A stretch of 64,000 nucleotides of DNA. Origin: Corallococcus macrosporus. GTDB taxonomy: Bacteria > Myxococcota > Myxococcia > Myxococcales > Myxococcaceae. Below the pieces are notes generated by a model. It was not told where the DNA came from. It did no database searches and worked only from the letters and a program-made list of their open reading frames with translations. The stretch is taken from positions 434,001 to 498,000 of the forward strand of contig NZ_JAFIMU010000007.1 of assembly GCF_017302985.1 (NCBI RefSeq). The letters are read 5' to 3'. Position 1 is the first letter of the stretch, and every line of letters begins with the position of its first letter. Positions 45,454 to 58,924 of this stretch are shown piece by piece. The translations under genes were made by a program, and so were the position numbers.

Positions 45454-45754
45454 CCCATCGCTCCATTTCCAGCCACGGGCCTCTCCCATGGAGGCCCGCC
45501 GTCGCGGGCATCCCCCGCGCTTCGCGACGTGCGGACATAGAGCAATACGCAAGGCGGCCGGAAGCTGGGGCCCCGCGGCCCCGGGGGGCTTGCGGCCGGG
45601 GCGTCAGGTCGCCCAGGCTTGTTCCCTGGAGAGGGGGACCGGACATCCGCCAGCCTGGAAGCGCCGGCATCGGCGGGCCGCGTCAAGGGCCGTTCTCCCT
45701 TTTACATCCGCCGTCCGCTCCGCTATCCCGCGACGGTCACCCAGGAGTGTCCCC
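45454..45754. other. Divergent intergenic region between two lipoprotein genes
   Basis: 301 bases without a convincing gene. The right end holds the promoter listed separately. The left and middle parts contain several short G/C runs (GGGGCCCCGCGGCCCC region near 45574) that could form hairpins, but no dyad recognisable as an operator. Confidence 0.5.
45701..45729 (+). promoter_or_regulatory. Sigma-70-type promoter for the second lipoprotein gene
   Basis: TTTACA and TATCCC are separated by exactly 17 bases and lie 25 bases before the GTG start, which also has CCAGGAG as ribosome binding site. Both hexamers deviate at two positions or fewer from the consensus pattern TTGACA/TATAAT except in the last bases of the -10. 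Confidence 0.5.
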
Positions 45755-46826
45755 GTGAAGCGAAGTCTGTCCGGTCTGGTCGTCGCCCTCGCCTTCACCG
45801 CCTGCAAGCAGGAGGCGCCGGGCAAGATGGAGCCCATCCCGCGCCCGCCGGGTGCCACCGCGCCCGCCCCCGAGGAGCAGGCCGCCCCCGCCCCCGCCGC
45901 GCCCGCTGTCCCCAAGGACGCCGTCGTGCTGCGCTGGAAGCTGGTGCAGGACGCGCCCGTGTCCTTCCGCGTGAACCTCGCGCTGGACCGCAACGCGCCC
46001 GTCCCCGAGTCCGCCCCGGCGGAGAAGCCCTCCAAGGCCGACAAGAAGAAGAAGGGCGCCAAGGCCGCCGCCGACGAAGCGCCCAAGGCCGCCACCCCCG
46101 CCGCCGCCATGCCCACCGAGTACCTGTACGTGCTCGTGCTGGACAAGTCCGGTGAGCGCCAGCTGCGCGTGACGCCCAACGTCGGCGCGGGCGAGGAGGC
46201 CACCTTCAGCGACCGAGGCTTCATCATCGACGGGCTCCAGGGCGCCGCGCGCAACGTGGCCACGCTGGTGCTGGAGCTGCCGCGCGACCCCGTGCGCCCC
46301 GGCGAGACGTGGTCCCTGGGCACCGAGCTCACCACGCCGGACGCCCTGGGCACCCTGTTCCGCCGCGCCCCCGGCGGCGAGCGCCACAACCGCGTGAAGC
46401 TCGTCTCCGTCACCCCGGGCGACAACGGCGAGCAGGTGGCCACGCTCGAGTACGACATCGTGGAGCAGTTCGGCGGCACCCTCAGCGCCGCGCGCCCACC
46501 CCAGGCCGCCGCCAAGAAGAGCCCGCGCCAGCTGCTCGCCGAAGGCGGGGCCATGGAGATGCCCACCGCCGAGCCGGCTGAAGCGCCCGCCCCCGCCGCG
46601 CAGCCGGAAGGCACCGAGCTGGGCGCCACCGTGAAGGTCACCGGCAAGGGCGAGTTCCTAGTGAACGCCGGCCAGTGGCGCTCCTGGCAGGGCACCCTGT
46701 CCACGTCCCTCACCGGTCCCGCCCAGCCCGCCGTGAACCTACCCGCCGGCACCTACGAGGCCCGCCTCACGCCCGTCGGCGCGCCCCAGGCGGCCCCGGC
46801 ACCCCAGGCGGCTCCGGCGCCCGCGC

Positions 46827-46852
<26 letters not shown>
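45755..46852 (+). CDS. Ala/Pro-rich lipoprotein of unknown function
   Basis: 365 residues from a GTG start with CCAGGAG upstream. The signal sequence is RSLSGLVVALAFTAC with the lipobox cysteine near residue 17. The mature part alternates Ala/Pro/Glu-rich linkers (residues about 30-55, 85-120, 250-290 and the C-terminus) with two folded parts: VVLRWKLVQDAPVSFRVNLALDR, and an FIIDGLQGAARNVATLVLELPRDPVRPGETWSLGTEL segment, suggesting an all-beta protein spanning the periplasm. No family was recognised. The 3' end overlaps hemH by 26 bases on the opposite strand. Confidence 0.78.
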
Positions 46853-47894
<1,042 letters not shown>

Positions 47895-47919
47895 GCGAAT
47901 GAGTCCCCGCAAGAAGTCT

Positions 47920-48303
47920 TCAGTGCAGCGCGTGCGGCAGCGTGAGCGCGAACTCGGCGATGCGCGCCTCGAAGCGCGTGCCGTCCGGACGCTCCATCTC
48001 GTAGGTGCCGCGCATGGTGCCGAAGGGCGTGCGAAGCATCGCCCAGCTCGTGTACTCGAACCGCTCGCCCGGCTTGAGGTGCGGCTGGCGGCCGACCACG
48101 CCCTCGCCCTTCACCTCGTCCACGTGCCCCTGGGCATCGGTGATGACCCAGTGCCGCGCGCGCAGCTGCGCCGGGACCTTGCCCTCGTTGAACAGCTCCA
48201 CCTTGTACATGAAGGCGAACTGCCCGGACTCGGGGGTGCTGCGCTCCGGCCAGTAGGTCGGCTCCACGGTGACGCGGATGCCATCAGTGGTGGCGGTGGA
48301 CAT
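47920..48303 (-). CDS. apaG: ApaG/DUF525-family protein
   Basis: 127 residues, a fibronectin-type beta-sandwich (GIRVTVEPTYWPERSTPESGQFAFMYKVELFNEG) ending in FGTMRGTYEMERPDG and PHALH. In E. coli the gene lies with apaH and ksgA. It binds pyrophosphate-like anions in structures, but its role is not settled. The ATG chosen (MSTATTDG) is 12 codons inside the longest frame and gives the family N-terminus. It lies 25 bases before hemH and is probably co-transcribed with it. Confidence 0.92.
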   Translation of the reverse strand: MSTATTDGIRVTVEPTYWPERSTPESGQFAFMYKVELFNEGKVPAQLRARHWVITDAQGHVDEVKGEGVVGRQPHLKPGERFEYTSWAMLRTPFGTMRGTYEMERPDGTRFEARIAEFALTLPHALH

Positions 48304-48354
48304 GGCGGGAGACTTGGCAGCGACTCCCGCCCGATGCAAGCGAAACGCAGGCCG

Positions 48355-49320
48355 TCAGCCGCGCTCCTGCTCCCGGGAGGGCGTCTGTGGCGCCTTGTCC
48401 CCTTCCGGGGGCTTGGGGAACACCAGCGACGCGAGGATGGCCACCAGCAGGCACCCGCCAATCACCGCCAGCGAGATGCCGATGGGAATCTTGTACCAGT
48501 GCTCGATGAGCATCTTCACGCCCACGAAGGCCAGGATGACGCCCAGGGCGACCTTCAGCAGGTGGAACTTCTCCATCAGGCTGGAGACGACGAAGAAGAG
48601 CGAGCGCAGGCCCAGGATGGCGCAGACGTTGGACGTGTAGATGATGAACGGGTCCTTGCTGATGCCCAGCACCGCCGGGATGGAGTCCACGGCGAAGAGC
48701 AGGTCCGTGGCCTCCACCACCATCAGCACGATGAACAGCGGCGTCACCTTGCGCCGGCCGTCCTCGTGGACGAAGAAGCGGCTGCCCTCGCCCTGACGCG
48801 CCACCGGCAACAGGCGCCGGGACATCCTCACGATGAAGCCCGCTTCCGGGTCCACGTCCTCGTCGTCCTTGGCCCAGAGCATCTTGGAGGCCGTGTAGAC
48901 GAGGAACGCGCCGAACAGGAAGATGAGCCAGCTGAAGCGGGCCACCAGCGCCGTGCCCGCGATGATGAGCACCGCGCGCATCACGAACGCGCCCAGGATG
49001 CCCCAGAAGAGCACCCGGTGCTGGTGCTGCGGCGGCACCCGGAAGTAGCCGAACACCATCAGGAAGACGAAGAGGTTGTCGACCGACAGCGCGTACTCCA
49101 CGACGTACGCCGTCAGCCACTCCAGCGCCGGGCCCTCGCCGCCGTAGCGCCAGATGCCCCCGCAGAACACGAGGCTGATGCTCACCCACACGAGCGTCCA
49201 CAGCGTCGCCTCCTTCGGCGACACCGCATGCTCCTTGCGGTGGAACAGCCCCAGGTCCAGGGCCAGCATCGCCAGGACGAAGACGTTGAAGGCCACCCAG
49301 GGCCAGAGTGTGTGGGTCAT
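48355..49320 (-). CDS. TerC/Alx-family membrane protein
   Basis: 321 residues with about nine membrane helices. Family motifs are VEYALSVDNLFVFLMVFGYF (Asp-Asn pair) and IVLMVVEATDLLFAVDSIPAVLGIS (Asp in the second repeat), plus IIYTSNVCAILGLRSLFFV. Such proteins (TerC, Alx) move manganese or other metals and are linked to tellurite resistance and pH response. No ter operon or yybP-ykoY-type leader could be recognised, though the latter would need a structure search. A GTG one codon upstream could also be the start. Confidence 0.92.
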   Translation of the reverse strand: MTHTLWPWVAFNVFVLAMLALDLGLFHRKEHAVSPKEATLWTLVWVSISLVFCGGIWRYGGEGPALEWLTAYVVEYALSVDNLFVFLMVFGYFRVPPQHQHRVLFWGILGAFVMRAVLIIAGTALVARFSWLIFLFGAFLVYTASKMLWAKDDEDVDPEAGFIVRMSRRLLPVARQGEGSRFFVHEDGRRKVTPLFIVLMVVEATDLLFAVDSIPAVLGISKDPFIIYTSNVCAILGLRSLFFVVSSLMEKFHLLKVALGVILAFVGVKMLIEHWYKIPIGISLAVIGGCLLVAILASLVFPKPPEGDKAPQTPSREQERG

Positions 49321-49355
49321 CACGCCCGCTGCCTACTCCGGGACGGCCCCGGCGG

Positions 49356-51496
<2,141 letters not shown>

Positions 51497-51500
<4 letters not shown>

Positions 51501-54500
51501 CCAGTGCTCCTCTCCAGCAGCACCACCGGGAACTCCGCGAGGAGCGGCCCCAGGGCCAGCCCCACGCCCCCCGGCCCCTGCTGGGGACGGACGGTGCGCC
51601 CGGTGAAGACATTGCGGAACATCATGCCCGCATATGCCTCCGGAAGGTTCAGGAACGTACCGTCGTACGCTTGCGAAAGCCCCCCGGACTCCAATGCCTC
51701 CAGGGTGTAACGCGGCGCGCAGGCGATGAGCACGCTGTCACCGTGCGTGCGAGCGAAGCCGACCGCCGCGGGCGAGCGCGGCCCGGACAGCTCCAGCGCC
51801 TCGTAGCCGCCCATGCGGAAGAGGTCCGCGTACTTCTGGCGCAGCCGCAGCGACTCCGCCAGCAGGAAGAGCTTCACCTGCCCGTCGTCCAGGTCCTGGC
51901 CCAGCCGCGCGCACAGGGCCGGCCGGTCCTTCGCCGCCGCGGAGTCCAGCTCGGTGAGCAGCCGCTCGCGCAGGGCGTAGTCCACGGGCCGGCGGTTGTC
52001 CGGGTCCACCAGCGACAGGTCCCACAGCTCGCAGCCCTGGTACGTGTCCGCCACGCCTGGGGACGCCAGCTTCAGCAGCAGCTGCCCCAGCGCGTTGTGC
52101 TGGCCCGCGCGCTCGATGCGGCGCTTGAAGGCCTTCACGTCGTCCAGGAAGGCCTGGCTCTTCGCCGGGTCGAAGCACGCGTCCACGAAGCGCGCCATGG
52201 CGTCGTCATAGGCGCCGTCCGGGTTGGTCCACGACGTGCGGACCTTGGCCTCCTTGATGGCCTTGGCCATGTACTCGCGCACGCGGCGGTGGAACTCCTG
52301 GAGCTCGGCCTGGGACACGTGCTCGCCCATGGGCCACGCGCCCACCACCGTCTGGAAGAAGAGGTAGACGTCGTTGGACGACGGCGCGGGGCCGGAGGGC
52401 AGGTGGCTGACGAAGGGCTGCGTGAGGTCCGCCCAGGCGCGCACCTTGTCCCGCCACACCTCCGGCAGCTCCGTGAGGACGTTGATGCGCGCGCGCACGT
52501 CCTCGCTGCGCTTGGTGTCGTGGGTGCTGGAGGTGAGCATGCTCGCCGGCCAGCGCTCCGCGCGCTCCTGGTTGCGCAGGTGGAAGGTGGTGGCGCGCAT
52601 GCCGAAGTGCTCCGGCTCGCCGCCCACCTCGTTGAGGCTCACCAGCCGGTTGTAGATGTAGAAGACCGTGTCCTCCAGGCCCTTGGCCATGACGGGGCCC
52701 GTGACCTGCTGGAGCTTCATCGCGAAGCGCAGCATCACCGCCTTCTCGTCGTCGCCCACGTGGTCCGGGTAGCGGCCCAGGAGGATGTCGCGCAGGAAGT
52801 CGAAGATGGACGCGTTGGTGTTGGTGTTGCGCTCCTTGGCGCGCTGGAGCGTCCACTCGATGTACTGCACGTCGCGCACGTCCAGCTCCGCGCGCCAGCC
52901 GTCCACGTAGGTGCGGTAGACGGGGAACAGCGCGATGAACTCCACCAGCGCGCGCCTGAGGCTGTTGAGCGTGAAGTCGCGCGTGCGGCGGTTCATCTCC
53001 GAGATGCGGTTGAGCTCGTGCGCCAGCACGTTGATCTCGCTCGCCATGCTCACGCGCATGATGAGCAGCTTCTTCTGGTACACGAGCTCCGCGAAGTCCT
53101 GCGTGCCGCCCGCGAAGCGCTCGTACGTCTCCGTCAGGTGCGCCTCCGCGGCCGGGTGCACGAACAGGCCGCTCACCGCGTTGGCGAAGCGGTAGCCGGT
53201 GGTGCCGTGCACCGCCCACGCGTCTGGGATGCGCTCGCGGCCGCCCTGAATCTTCTCCACCGCCACGAAGAGCGCCTTGCGCAGCGGGCTGTCCGGCGTG
53301 TCCATCACCTCGCGCCGCCACTTCGCGCGCAGGAGCGACTCCACTTCCGCCCACCGCGAGTCGGCGCCCCCGTCCTTCTTCCCGGCGCTGAACCGCGCCC
53401 GCGCGCGCTCCACGAAGAAGCGCTCCTGCAGGTCCAGGAAGTAGGCGGTGGGGTCGAAGAGGCCGTCCGGATGGTCGATGCGGATGCCCGTGACGCGGTC
53501 CTCGCGCAGCCAGTCGAAGATGAGCTGGTGGGCCTCCTGGAAGACGTCCGGGTCCTCCACGCGGATGGCCGCCAGGCCGTTGATGTCGAAGAAGCGGCGG
53601 TAGTTGATCTCCTCGCCCGCCACGCGCCAGTGCGCCAGCCGGTAGCTGCACTGCTGCAGCAGCGCGTCCAGCATGTCGAAGGAGCGCACGTTGCCGGGCG
53701 TGCCGTTGAACACCCGGACGTTCTCCTCCACGTACGCCGCCAGCTCCGGGCTGTCCGCCACCACCGTGGCGAGCCGCCGCTTGATGACCTCCTTCTCGCG
53801 GTGGCGCTCAATCACCTTCGAGGGCTCCACCTCCGTGCGCGGCGGCAGGTGGTCCAGGGCCGTCAGGATGGAGAGCAGCTCCACCAGGTGCGGCGACTCC
53901 GCGCCCAGCTGCTTCTCCAGCCGCTCCAGGCCGTGGCGCAGGATGCTCGCGTACTGCCGGGGCGCCACCGGCAGACGGTGGTCGTAGTAGTGCAGGTGGA
54001 AGGCGCCGGACGCGTAGGACAGCTTCAGCTCCCCGCGCTCCAGCACGATGCCGTACTGGTCCCCCAGGATGGGCAGGAGCACCTTGTCCGCCAGCTCGTC
54101 CTTCACCGGCCGCCAGTCCACGTCGAAGAACTTCGCGTAGATGGACGACGGGCCGTTCTCCAGCACGTCCAGCCACAGCCGGTTGTCGCGCTCGATGCCC
54201 ATGTGGTTGGGCACCACGTCCAGCACCTGCCCCAGGCCGTGCTCGCGCAGGGCGTCACAGAGGGCCGCGTGGTCCTCCGGCGTGCCCACCTCCGGGTTGA
54301 GCCGTTGGTGGTCCACGCAGTCATAGCCGTGGGTGCTGCCGGGCGTGGCCTTGAGGTAGGGGGACGCGTAGAAGTCGCTCACCCCCAGCCGGGCCAGGTA
54401 CGGCACCAGGGCCTTCGCCTGCTGGAAGGTGAAACCCTTGTGCAGCTGCATCCGGTAGGTGGACAGCGGCGTGACGCGGCGCGATTGCAGCTCGCGTCGG

Positions 54501-54607
54501 ACCTGCTCGAAGAGCGCCTCCGCCTGCGCCTCCACCGTCGTGTGCGTGCCATCCGCGTCCGCCTGCCGCGCGGAGCGCTCCCCTGCCTCAAGACTGTCGT
54601 GGAACAT
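51497..54607 (-). CDS. treY: Maltooligosyl trehalose synthase
   Basis: GH13 enzyme that converts the reducing end of maltooligosaccharide to a trehalosyl residue. The N-terminus STYRMQLHKGFTFQQAKALVPYLARLGVSDFYASP and VVPNHMG, GIRIDHPDGLFDPTAYF (catalytic Asp), and TSSTHDTKRSEDVRARI are diagnostic. About 1,036 residues from the ATG at 54607; an ATG 26 codons upstream exists but the added residues are not typical. The typical family length is 720-1000, and this one has extra loops in the middle. Product release to trehalose needs TreZ, which is not in the window. Confidence 0.94.
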
Positions 54608-54704
54608 GGGCCCCAGAGGTAGGTCCGACGCGGCGCGTCCGCCAGCGGGCAGATGCGCCTTCGCCCCCTTTTCAACGCTCCTCATGGACGCCTGGGCAGC
54701 GGGG

Positions 54705-54786
54705 AAAAAGCGGAGGGCCCGTCGCGCGCGAAGCGTGACGAGCCCCCAGGGTCCTTCGGGCGACCGGCGACGGCCCCGACGGGCCC
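54705..54786 (-). terminator. Terminator after the SWIB-domain gene
   Basis: On the minus strand, GGGCCCGTCG pairs with CGACGGGCCC over ten bases around a 52-base loop, followed by TCCGCTTTTT. The loop itself has further pairing. It begins eight bases after the SWIB stop and separates it from the downstream treY. Confidence 0.55.
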
Positions 54787-54794
54787 TGCACCGT

Positions 54795-55127
54795 TCAGCT
54801 CAGGTGCTTGTTCACCAGCGCGGTCATCTCGAACATGGTGACGTTCTTCTTGCCGCCGAAGATGGGCTTCAGCTTGTCGTCGGCGTTGATCTGGCGCTTG
54901 TTCTTCGCGTCCTGGAGGTTGTTCTTCTTGATGTAGTCCCAGATCTTGCTGACCACCGCGGTGCGGGGCAGCGGCTTGTTACCGACGATCGCCGCCAGCT
55001 CGGTGGAGGGCGTCATCTCCTTCATGAACGCGGCGTTCGGCTTGCGGCCCGCGGCCTTCTTCGCGGCAGGGGCCTTCTTGGCGGCGGGAGCAGCGGTCTT
55101 CTTCGCAGCGGCTTTCTTGGCGGCCAT
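54795..55127 (-). CDS. SWIB-domain protein with histone-H1-like tail
   Basis: 110 residues. Residues 1-30 are a Lys/Ala/Pro tail ([18 protein letters not shown] repeated) of histone H1 type. The rest is a SWIB domain (PF02201): STELAAIVGNKPLPRTAVVSKIWDYIKKNNLQD, DDKLKPIFGGKKNVTMFEM. SWIB is known from chromatin remodelers and Chlamydia topoisomerase; in myxobacteria small SWIB proteins are common and their role is unclear, DNA compaction being plausible. GGAGGAGA precedes the ATG by about a dozen bases. The same KKAPAAKK tail occurs on the TfoX-domain protein at the window start. Confidence 0.92.
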   Translation of the reverse strand: MAAKKAAAKKTAAPAAKKAPAAKKAAGRKPNAAFMKEMTPSTELAAIVGNKPLPRTAVVSKIWDYIKKNNLQDAKNKRQINADDKLKPIFGGKKNVTMFEMTALVNKHLS

Positions 55128-55185
55128 TCGTCTTGTGTCTCCTCCCCTCCGAAGGGGACGTTGCACGGCGTGCTTGCATCTTCAA

Positions 55186-55480
55186 GCTAGAGCCGATGGC
55201 GCGTAGTAGCACGGCCTAGAGCGAAAAACAGCGTCCATCGCGCGCTTTTTCCCTCTGGGGCTCCTCGGAGCAATGGATTCGAAGCCTAGAACTCGGCCCC
55301 GCAGCGCATTCTTCCCTCGGGAACGGAAGTCCCGCGGCGCGTCCGGAGCCCTAGAAACCGGCTCCGGAGGCCGTTTCTCCTCGGGGATTGTGCCTCGCGA
55401 CGCATCCGGAGGCGGAAAGTCGGCTTCTGCCGCATGCTCCTCCTCTACGGGGACGGTGCCCATTTCGGCGGTGGACGGGA
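55186..55480. repeat. Degenerate 65-70 base tandem repeats with CCTAGA boxes
   Basis: Three units start with CCTAGA at 55215, 55285 and 55350 (spacing 70 and 65), with a weaker fourth from about 55415. Units 2 and 3 share roughly two thirds of their bases, including CTCGGG(A/G)A and GC(G/A)TCCGGAG. A further CTAGAGCC box lies at 55187. The region is the 380-base gap between the divergent SWIB and epimerase genes. Most of it holds no clear reading frame or promoter; a 93-codon minus frame across it merely reflects the repeats. Confidence 0.65.
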
Positions 55481-55507
55481 TGTGGCTTTTCGGATGAAAC
55501 AGCGCCC

Positions 55508-56500
55508 ATGAATGCCCTCATCACTGGCGCCGGCGGCTTTCTGGGGACCTGGCTCGCGCGGGCGCTGGCCGCTCGCGGCGACCGCGTTTCATGCCTGTTG
55601 CGCCCCACCACGGACACCCGCGAGCTGGAGAAGGCCCTGGAGGGCCACCCCTGGACGCGGGTGGTGGGCGACGTGACGGACCCCGGCTCGCTGGCCGGCG
55701 CGGTGAAGGGCGTGGACGTCGTCTTCCACCTGGCCGGCATCCGCCGCGCCGCGCAGCGTGACGAGTTCATGCGCGTCAACGCGGAAGGCACCCGCCTCAT
55801 CTGTGAGGCCATGGCCGCCCTGCCCCAGCCCCGCCCCCGGCTGGTGATGTGCGGCTCGCTGGCCTCCCACGGCCCCTCCACCCCGGACAGGCCCCATGTG
55901 GAGGAGGACGCCTTCCATCCGCATGAGTGGTACGGCGAGAGCAAGGCGGAAGGGGAGCGCATCGCGTTCTCCTTCGGGGACCGGCTGCCCGTGACGGTGA
56001 TCCGCCCGCCCCGCATCCTGGGGCCCGGAGACCGGGAAAACCTGACCTTCTTCAAGCTGGGCAAGAAGGGCATCCGGCTGGAGCTGGCCGGGGGCCCCCG
56101 TCCCCTGTCCCTGGTGGACGTGGAGGACGTGGTGGACCTGCTGCTGGTCCTGGCGGAGAAGCCGGAGGCCCTGGGGGAGGCGTTCTTCTGCGCGGGCCCG
56201 GAGCGGCTGACCCTGGAGGAGATGCAGGACCTGGGGGCGAGGGCCCTGGGCTTCCAGACGCGCACCTGGCGGCTGTCCCCGGCGGTGCTGACGGCGCTGG
56301 CCACGGCGGCGGACGGGGTGACGCGGCTGACCGGCAGGAAGCTCCCCCTGAACCGGAAGCTGGCGCGGCAGCTCCTGGCGCCGGCCTGGACGTGCTCGGG
56401 GGCCAAGGCTGAACGCCTGCTGGGCTTCCGGCCGCGCCGGGGTCTGGCGGAGAGCATCACCCGCAGTGGTGAATGGTATCGCGCGCAGGGCTGGTTATAG
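55508..56500 (+). CDS. NAD-dependent epimerase/dehydratase
   Basis: Extended SDR of 330 residues. Rossmann motif MNALITGAGGFLGTWLARALAARGDRVSCLLR, then GVDVVFHLAGIRRA, and the active-site tyrosine in HEWYGESKAEGERIA (YxxxK). The substrate-binding C-terminus has RTWRLSPAVLTALATAADGVTRLTG. Members of this subgroup (3beta-HSD/dihydroflavonol reductase-like) act on many hydroxyl or keto substrates. The start is nine bases after ACAGCGCCC and lacks a clear Shine-Dalgarno sequence. It heads the run of genes leading to elbD and may belong to the same pathway. Confidence 0.88.
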   Translation: MNALITGAGGFLGTWLARALAARGDRVSCLLRPTTDTRELEKALEGHPWTRVVGDVTDPGSLAGAVKGVDVVFHLAGIRRAAQRDEFMRVNAEGTRLICEAMAALPQPRPRLVMCGSLASHGPSTPDRPHVEEDAFHPHEWYGESKAEGERIAFSFGDRLPVTVIRPPRILGPGDRENLTFFKLGKKGIRLELAGGPRPLSLVDVEDVVDLLLVLAEKPEALGEAFFCAGPERLTLEEMQDLGARALGFQTRTWRLSPAVLTALATAADGVTRLTGRKLPLNRKLARQLLAPAWTCSGAKAERLLGFRPRRGLAESITRSGEWYRAQGWL

Positions 56501-56591
56501 ACCCATGCGCCCAAAGGGCCGGCAGCCCACGCTGGCCCATCCGCTGTCGTTGACCGGACCCCCTCCAGGATGGGAGGAAGCCCGACCGCCC

Positions 56592-57269
56592 ATGCCCCCC
56601 AAAGTGCCCGCCAAAGCCGCCTTCTTCGACGTCGACGGGACGCTGGTCCGGACGAACATCGTCCACGTCTACGCCTACTACGCGATGAACCGGGGCTCGC
56701 TCCGGGGCATCGCCGGCCGCACCCTGAGCACCGCCCTGGGGTTGCCGGTGTTCGGCATCCTGGATGCCGTCAACCGCAAGGCCTTCAACGAGTTCTTCTA
56801 CCGCTACTACTCGGGCCTCAGCGAGGACCGGCTGGTCACCATCGCGGAGGACATGTTCGAGGACGTCCTCAAGCCGGCCCTGTATGAACAGACGCAGGAC
56901 CTCATCGACGAGGCGCGTCGTTCCGGCTGCCGCATCGTGTTGGTGACGGGAGCGCTGGACTTCACCATGCGCCCGCTGGCCCGGCACCTGGGCTGCGACG
57001 ACGTCATCGCCAACAAGATGCAGTTCGTGGGCGGCAAGGCCACCGGCAAGGTGATTCCGCCCATCATCGAAGGCGCCAACAAGGCCAACGCCATCCGCGC
57101 CTACTGCGAGCGCGAGGGCCTGGCCCTCAACCAGTGCCACGGCTACTCGGACAGCGCCTCCGACTACGCCATGCTCGCCGTGGTGGGACGGCCCACCGCG
57201 GTGAACCCGGACCTGCGGCTGCGCTCGCTCGCGCGTGCGTACAACTGGCCCATCCTGGACCTGAAGTAA
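56592..57269 (+). CDS. HAD-IB phosphatase
   Basis: 225 residues. The HAD motifs are FFDVDGTLVRTN (nucleophile Asp), VTGALDFTMRPLARHLG, and GYSDSASDYAMLAVVGRP with the two metal-binding Asp residues. A helical cap precedes motif II. This subgroup (HAD-IB, TIGR01490) includes SerB-like and PlsC-associated phosphatases. Placement before the elbD genes suggests a phosphatidate- or phosphoglycerol-type substrate in ether-lipid synthesis. GGAGGAAG lies 12 bases before the ATG; an in-frame ATG 29 codons upstream is less likely. Confidence 0.9.
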   Translation: MPPKVPAKAAFFDVDGTLVRTNIVHVYAYYAMNRGSLRGIAGRTLSTALGLPVFGILDAVNRKAFNEFFYRYYSGLSEDRLVTIAEDMFEDVLKPALYEQTQDLIDEARRSGCRIVLVTGALDFTMRPLARHLGCDDVIANKMQFVGGKATGKVIPPIIEGANKANAIRAYCEREGLALNQCHGYSDSASDYAMLAVVGRPTAVNPDLRLRSLARAYNWPILDLK

Positions 57270-57296
57270 CCCACCCCCTTCCCTACTCCCCCGCCC

Positions 57297-58907
57297 ATGC
57301 GCCCGCTCAAGACGCTCCAGAAGCTGTACGACGAGGAAAGCCAGGTGGTCATCACGGAGAAGGGCAGCCCCCCACGGGCGCTCTTCTACGGCGAGGGCTT
57401 CCTCCAGGAAGACCTGCCCGTGGGCACCCGGGTCATCTTCCCCCGCCCCCCGCTGGAGGGCGTGCCCAACGTGAAGGCCGCCATCCGCTGGGCCATCAAC
57501 CACCCGGAAGGGATGGACCCGCTGCACGCGCTGCTCAAGCCCGGCATGCGGCTGACCTGCGTCATCGACGACATCAGCGTGCCCCTGCCGCCCATGGTCA
57601 CGCCGGACGTGCGCCAGTCCATCCTGGAGGTGGTGCTGGAGCTGTGCGCGGACTCGGGCGTGGATGACGTGCACCTGGTCATCGCCAACGCGCTGCACCG
57701 CCGGATGACCGAAGGCGAGATGAAGCGCATGGTGGGCGAGAAGATCTTCGACGCCTACTACCCGGACCGCTACTACAACCACGACGCGGAAGACCCGGAC
57801 GGGATGACGGAGCTGGAGCGCACCAGCCACAACGAAGTGGTGGCGGTGAACCGGCGCGTCGCGGAGAGCGACCTCATCGTCTACGTGAACATCAACTTCG
57901 TGCCCATGAACGGCGGGCACAAGTCCATGGGCACGGGCGTGACGAACTACGCGTCGCTGCGCCACCACCACAACCCGAAGACGATCCGCGAGTCGGACTC
58001 CTACATGGAGCCGAAGGCGAGCGCGCTCTACACGAAGAACTCGCGCATCGGCACGGTCATCGACAAGACGCTCAAGGTCTTCCACATCGAGACCACGCTG
58101 AACAACCGCATGTTCGGCGCGCCCACGGACTTCCTCGCGAAGAAGGAAGAGGACTACACGGAAGCCGACCGGCTGAAGTTCCAGGCCCTGCGCTTCACGC
58201 TGTCCAAGCTGCCCCGCGCGGCGGCACGGAAAGTCCTCAACGCCATCCCCGCGCCCTATGACGTGACGGGCGTGTTCGCGGGGGCGACGGAGCCCACGCA
58301 CGCGAAGACGCTGGAGCAGAGCTGGAAGCAGTACGTGGTGCCGGTGGAGGGACAGAGCGACATCGTCATCTTCCCCATCCCGTTCGTCAGCCCGTACAGC
58401 GTCAACTCCATCCTCAACCCGCTGCTCGTGCAGGTGATGGGGCTTGGGTACTTCTACAACCTCAACCGGGGCGTGCCGCTGGTGAAGAAGGGGGGCGTGC
58501 TCATCCTCCTGCACCCGGCCTACGACGAGTTCGACCCCGTGCAGCACCCCAGCTACATCGAGTTCTTCCACCGGCTGCTGCCGGAGACGCGGGACTCCAT
58601 GAAGCTGGAGCACAAGTACGAGAAGGAGTTCGCGGAGAACCCCAGCTACGTGCACCTGTACAGGAAGGGCAACGCCTACCACGGCGTGCACCCCTTCTAC
58701 ATGTGGTACTGGGGCGAGAACGGCCGCCAGCACGTGGGCAAGGTCATCGTCGCGGGCGCGGAGAACAACCACGTCCCGGCCCTGCTCGGCTGGGATCGCA
58801 CCGACACCCTCTCCGAGGCGATTGAAGAGGCGCGCGGCTTCATGGGGCGCTCGGCGTCCATCAGCCTGCTGCGCATCGCGCCCACGGTGATGGTGGATGT
58901 GAAGTGA
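57297..58907 (+). CDS. LarA-like (DUF2088) protein
   Basis: 536 residues. The N-terminal part matches the lactate-racemase N-terminal domain: [57 protein letters not shown], with HR (about residue 140) and [26 protein letters not shown] as active-site-like histidines. LarA uses a pyridinium-thiocarboxylate nickel pincer; the cofactor-attachment lysine could not be confirmed and none of the larB/C/E maturation genes is visible, so lactate racemisation itself is doubtful. It overlaps the elbD gene or ends just before it and runs in the ether-lipid cluster. Confidence 0.85.
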   Translation: MRPLKTLQKLYDEESQVVITEKGSPPRALFYGEGFLQEDLPVGTRVIFPRPPLEGVPNVKAAIRWAINHPEGMDPLHALLKPGMRLTCVIDDISVPLPPMVTPDVRQSILEVVLELCADSGVDDVHLVIANALHRRMTEGEMKRMVGEKIFDAYYPDRYYNHDAEDPDGMTELERTSHNEVVAVNRRVAESDLIVYVNINFVPMNGGHKSMGTGVTNYASLRHHHNPKTIRESDSYMEPKASALYTKNSRIGTVIDKTLKVFHIETTLNNRMFGAPTDFLAKKEEDYTEADRLKFQALRFTLSKLPRAAARKVLNAIPAPYDVTGVFAGATEPTHAKTLEQSWKQYVVPVEGQSDIVIFPIPFVSPYSVNSILNPLLVQVMGLGYFYNLNRGVPLVKKGGVLILLHPAYDEFDPVQHPSYIEFFHRLLPETRDSMKLEHKYEKEFAENPSYVHLYRKGNAYHGVHPFYMWYWGENGRQHVGKVIVAGAENNHVPALLGWDRTDTLSEAIEEARGFMGRSASISLLRIAPTVMVDVK

Positions 58908-58924
58908 AAGGGTCGCACACGGAC

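Noticed and set aside
51671-54622. Long open frame antisense to treY
   Set aside because: Same antisense pattern; the treY frame has all catalytic motifs.
55182-55463. A 93-codon minus-strand gene in the SWIB-epimerase gap
   Set aside because: Its peptide repeats mirror the DNA tandem repeats; no ribosome binding site or family.
57297-58907. True lactate racemase
   Set aside because: No larB, larC or larE is present and the cofactor lysine could not be confirmed; only a LarA-like fold is supported.
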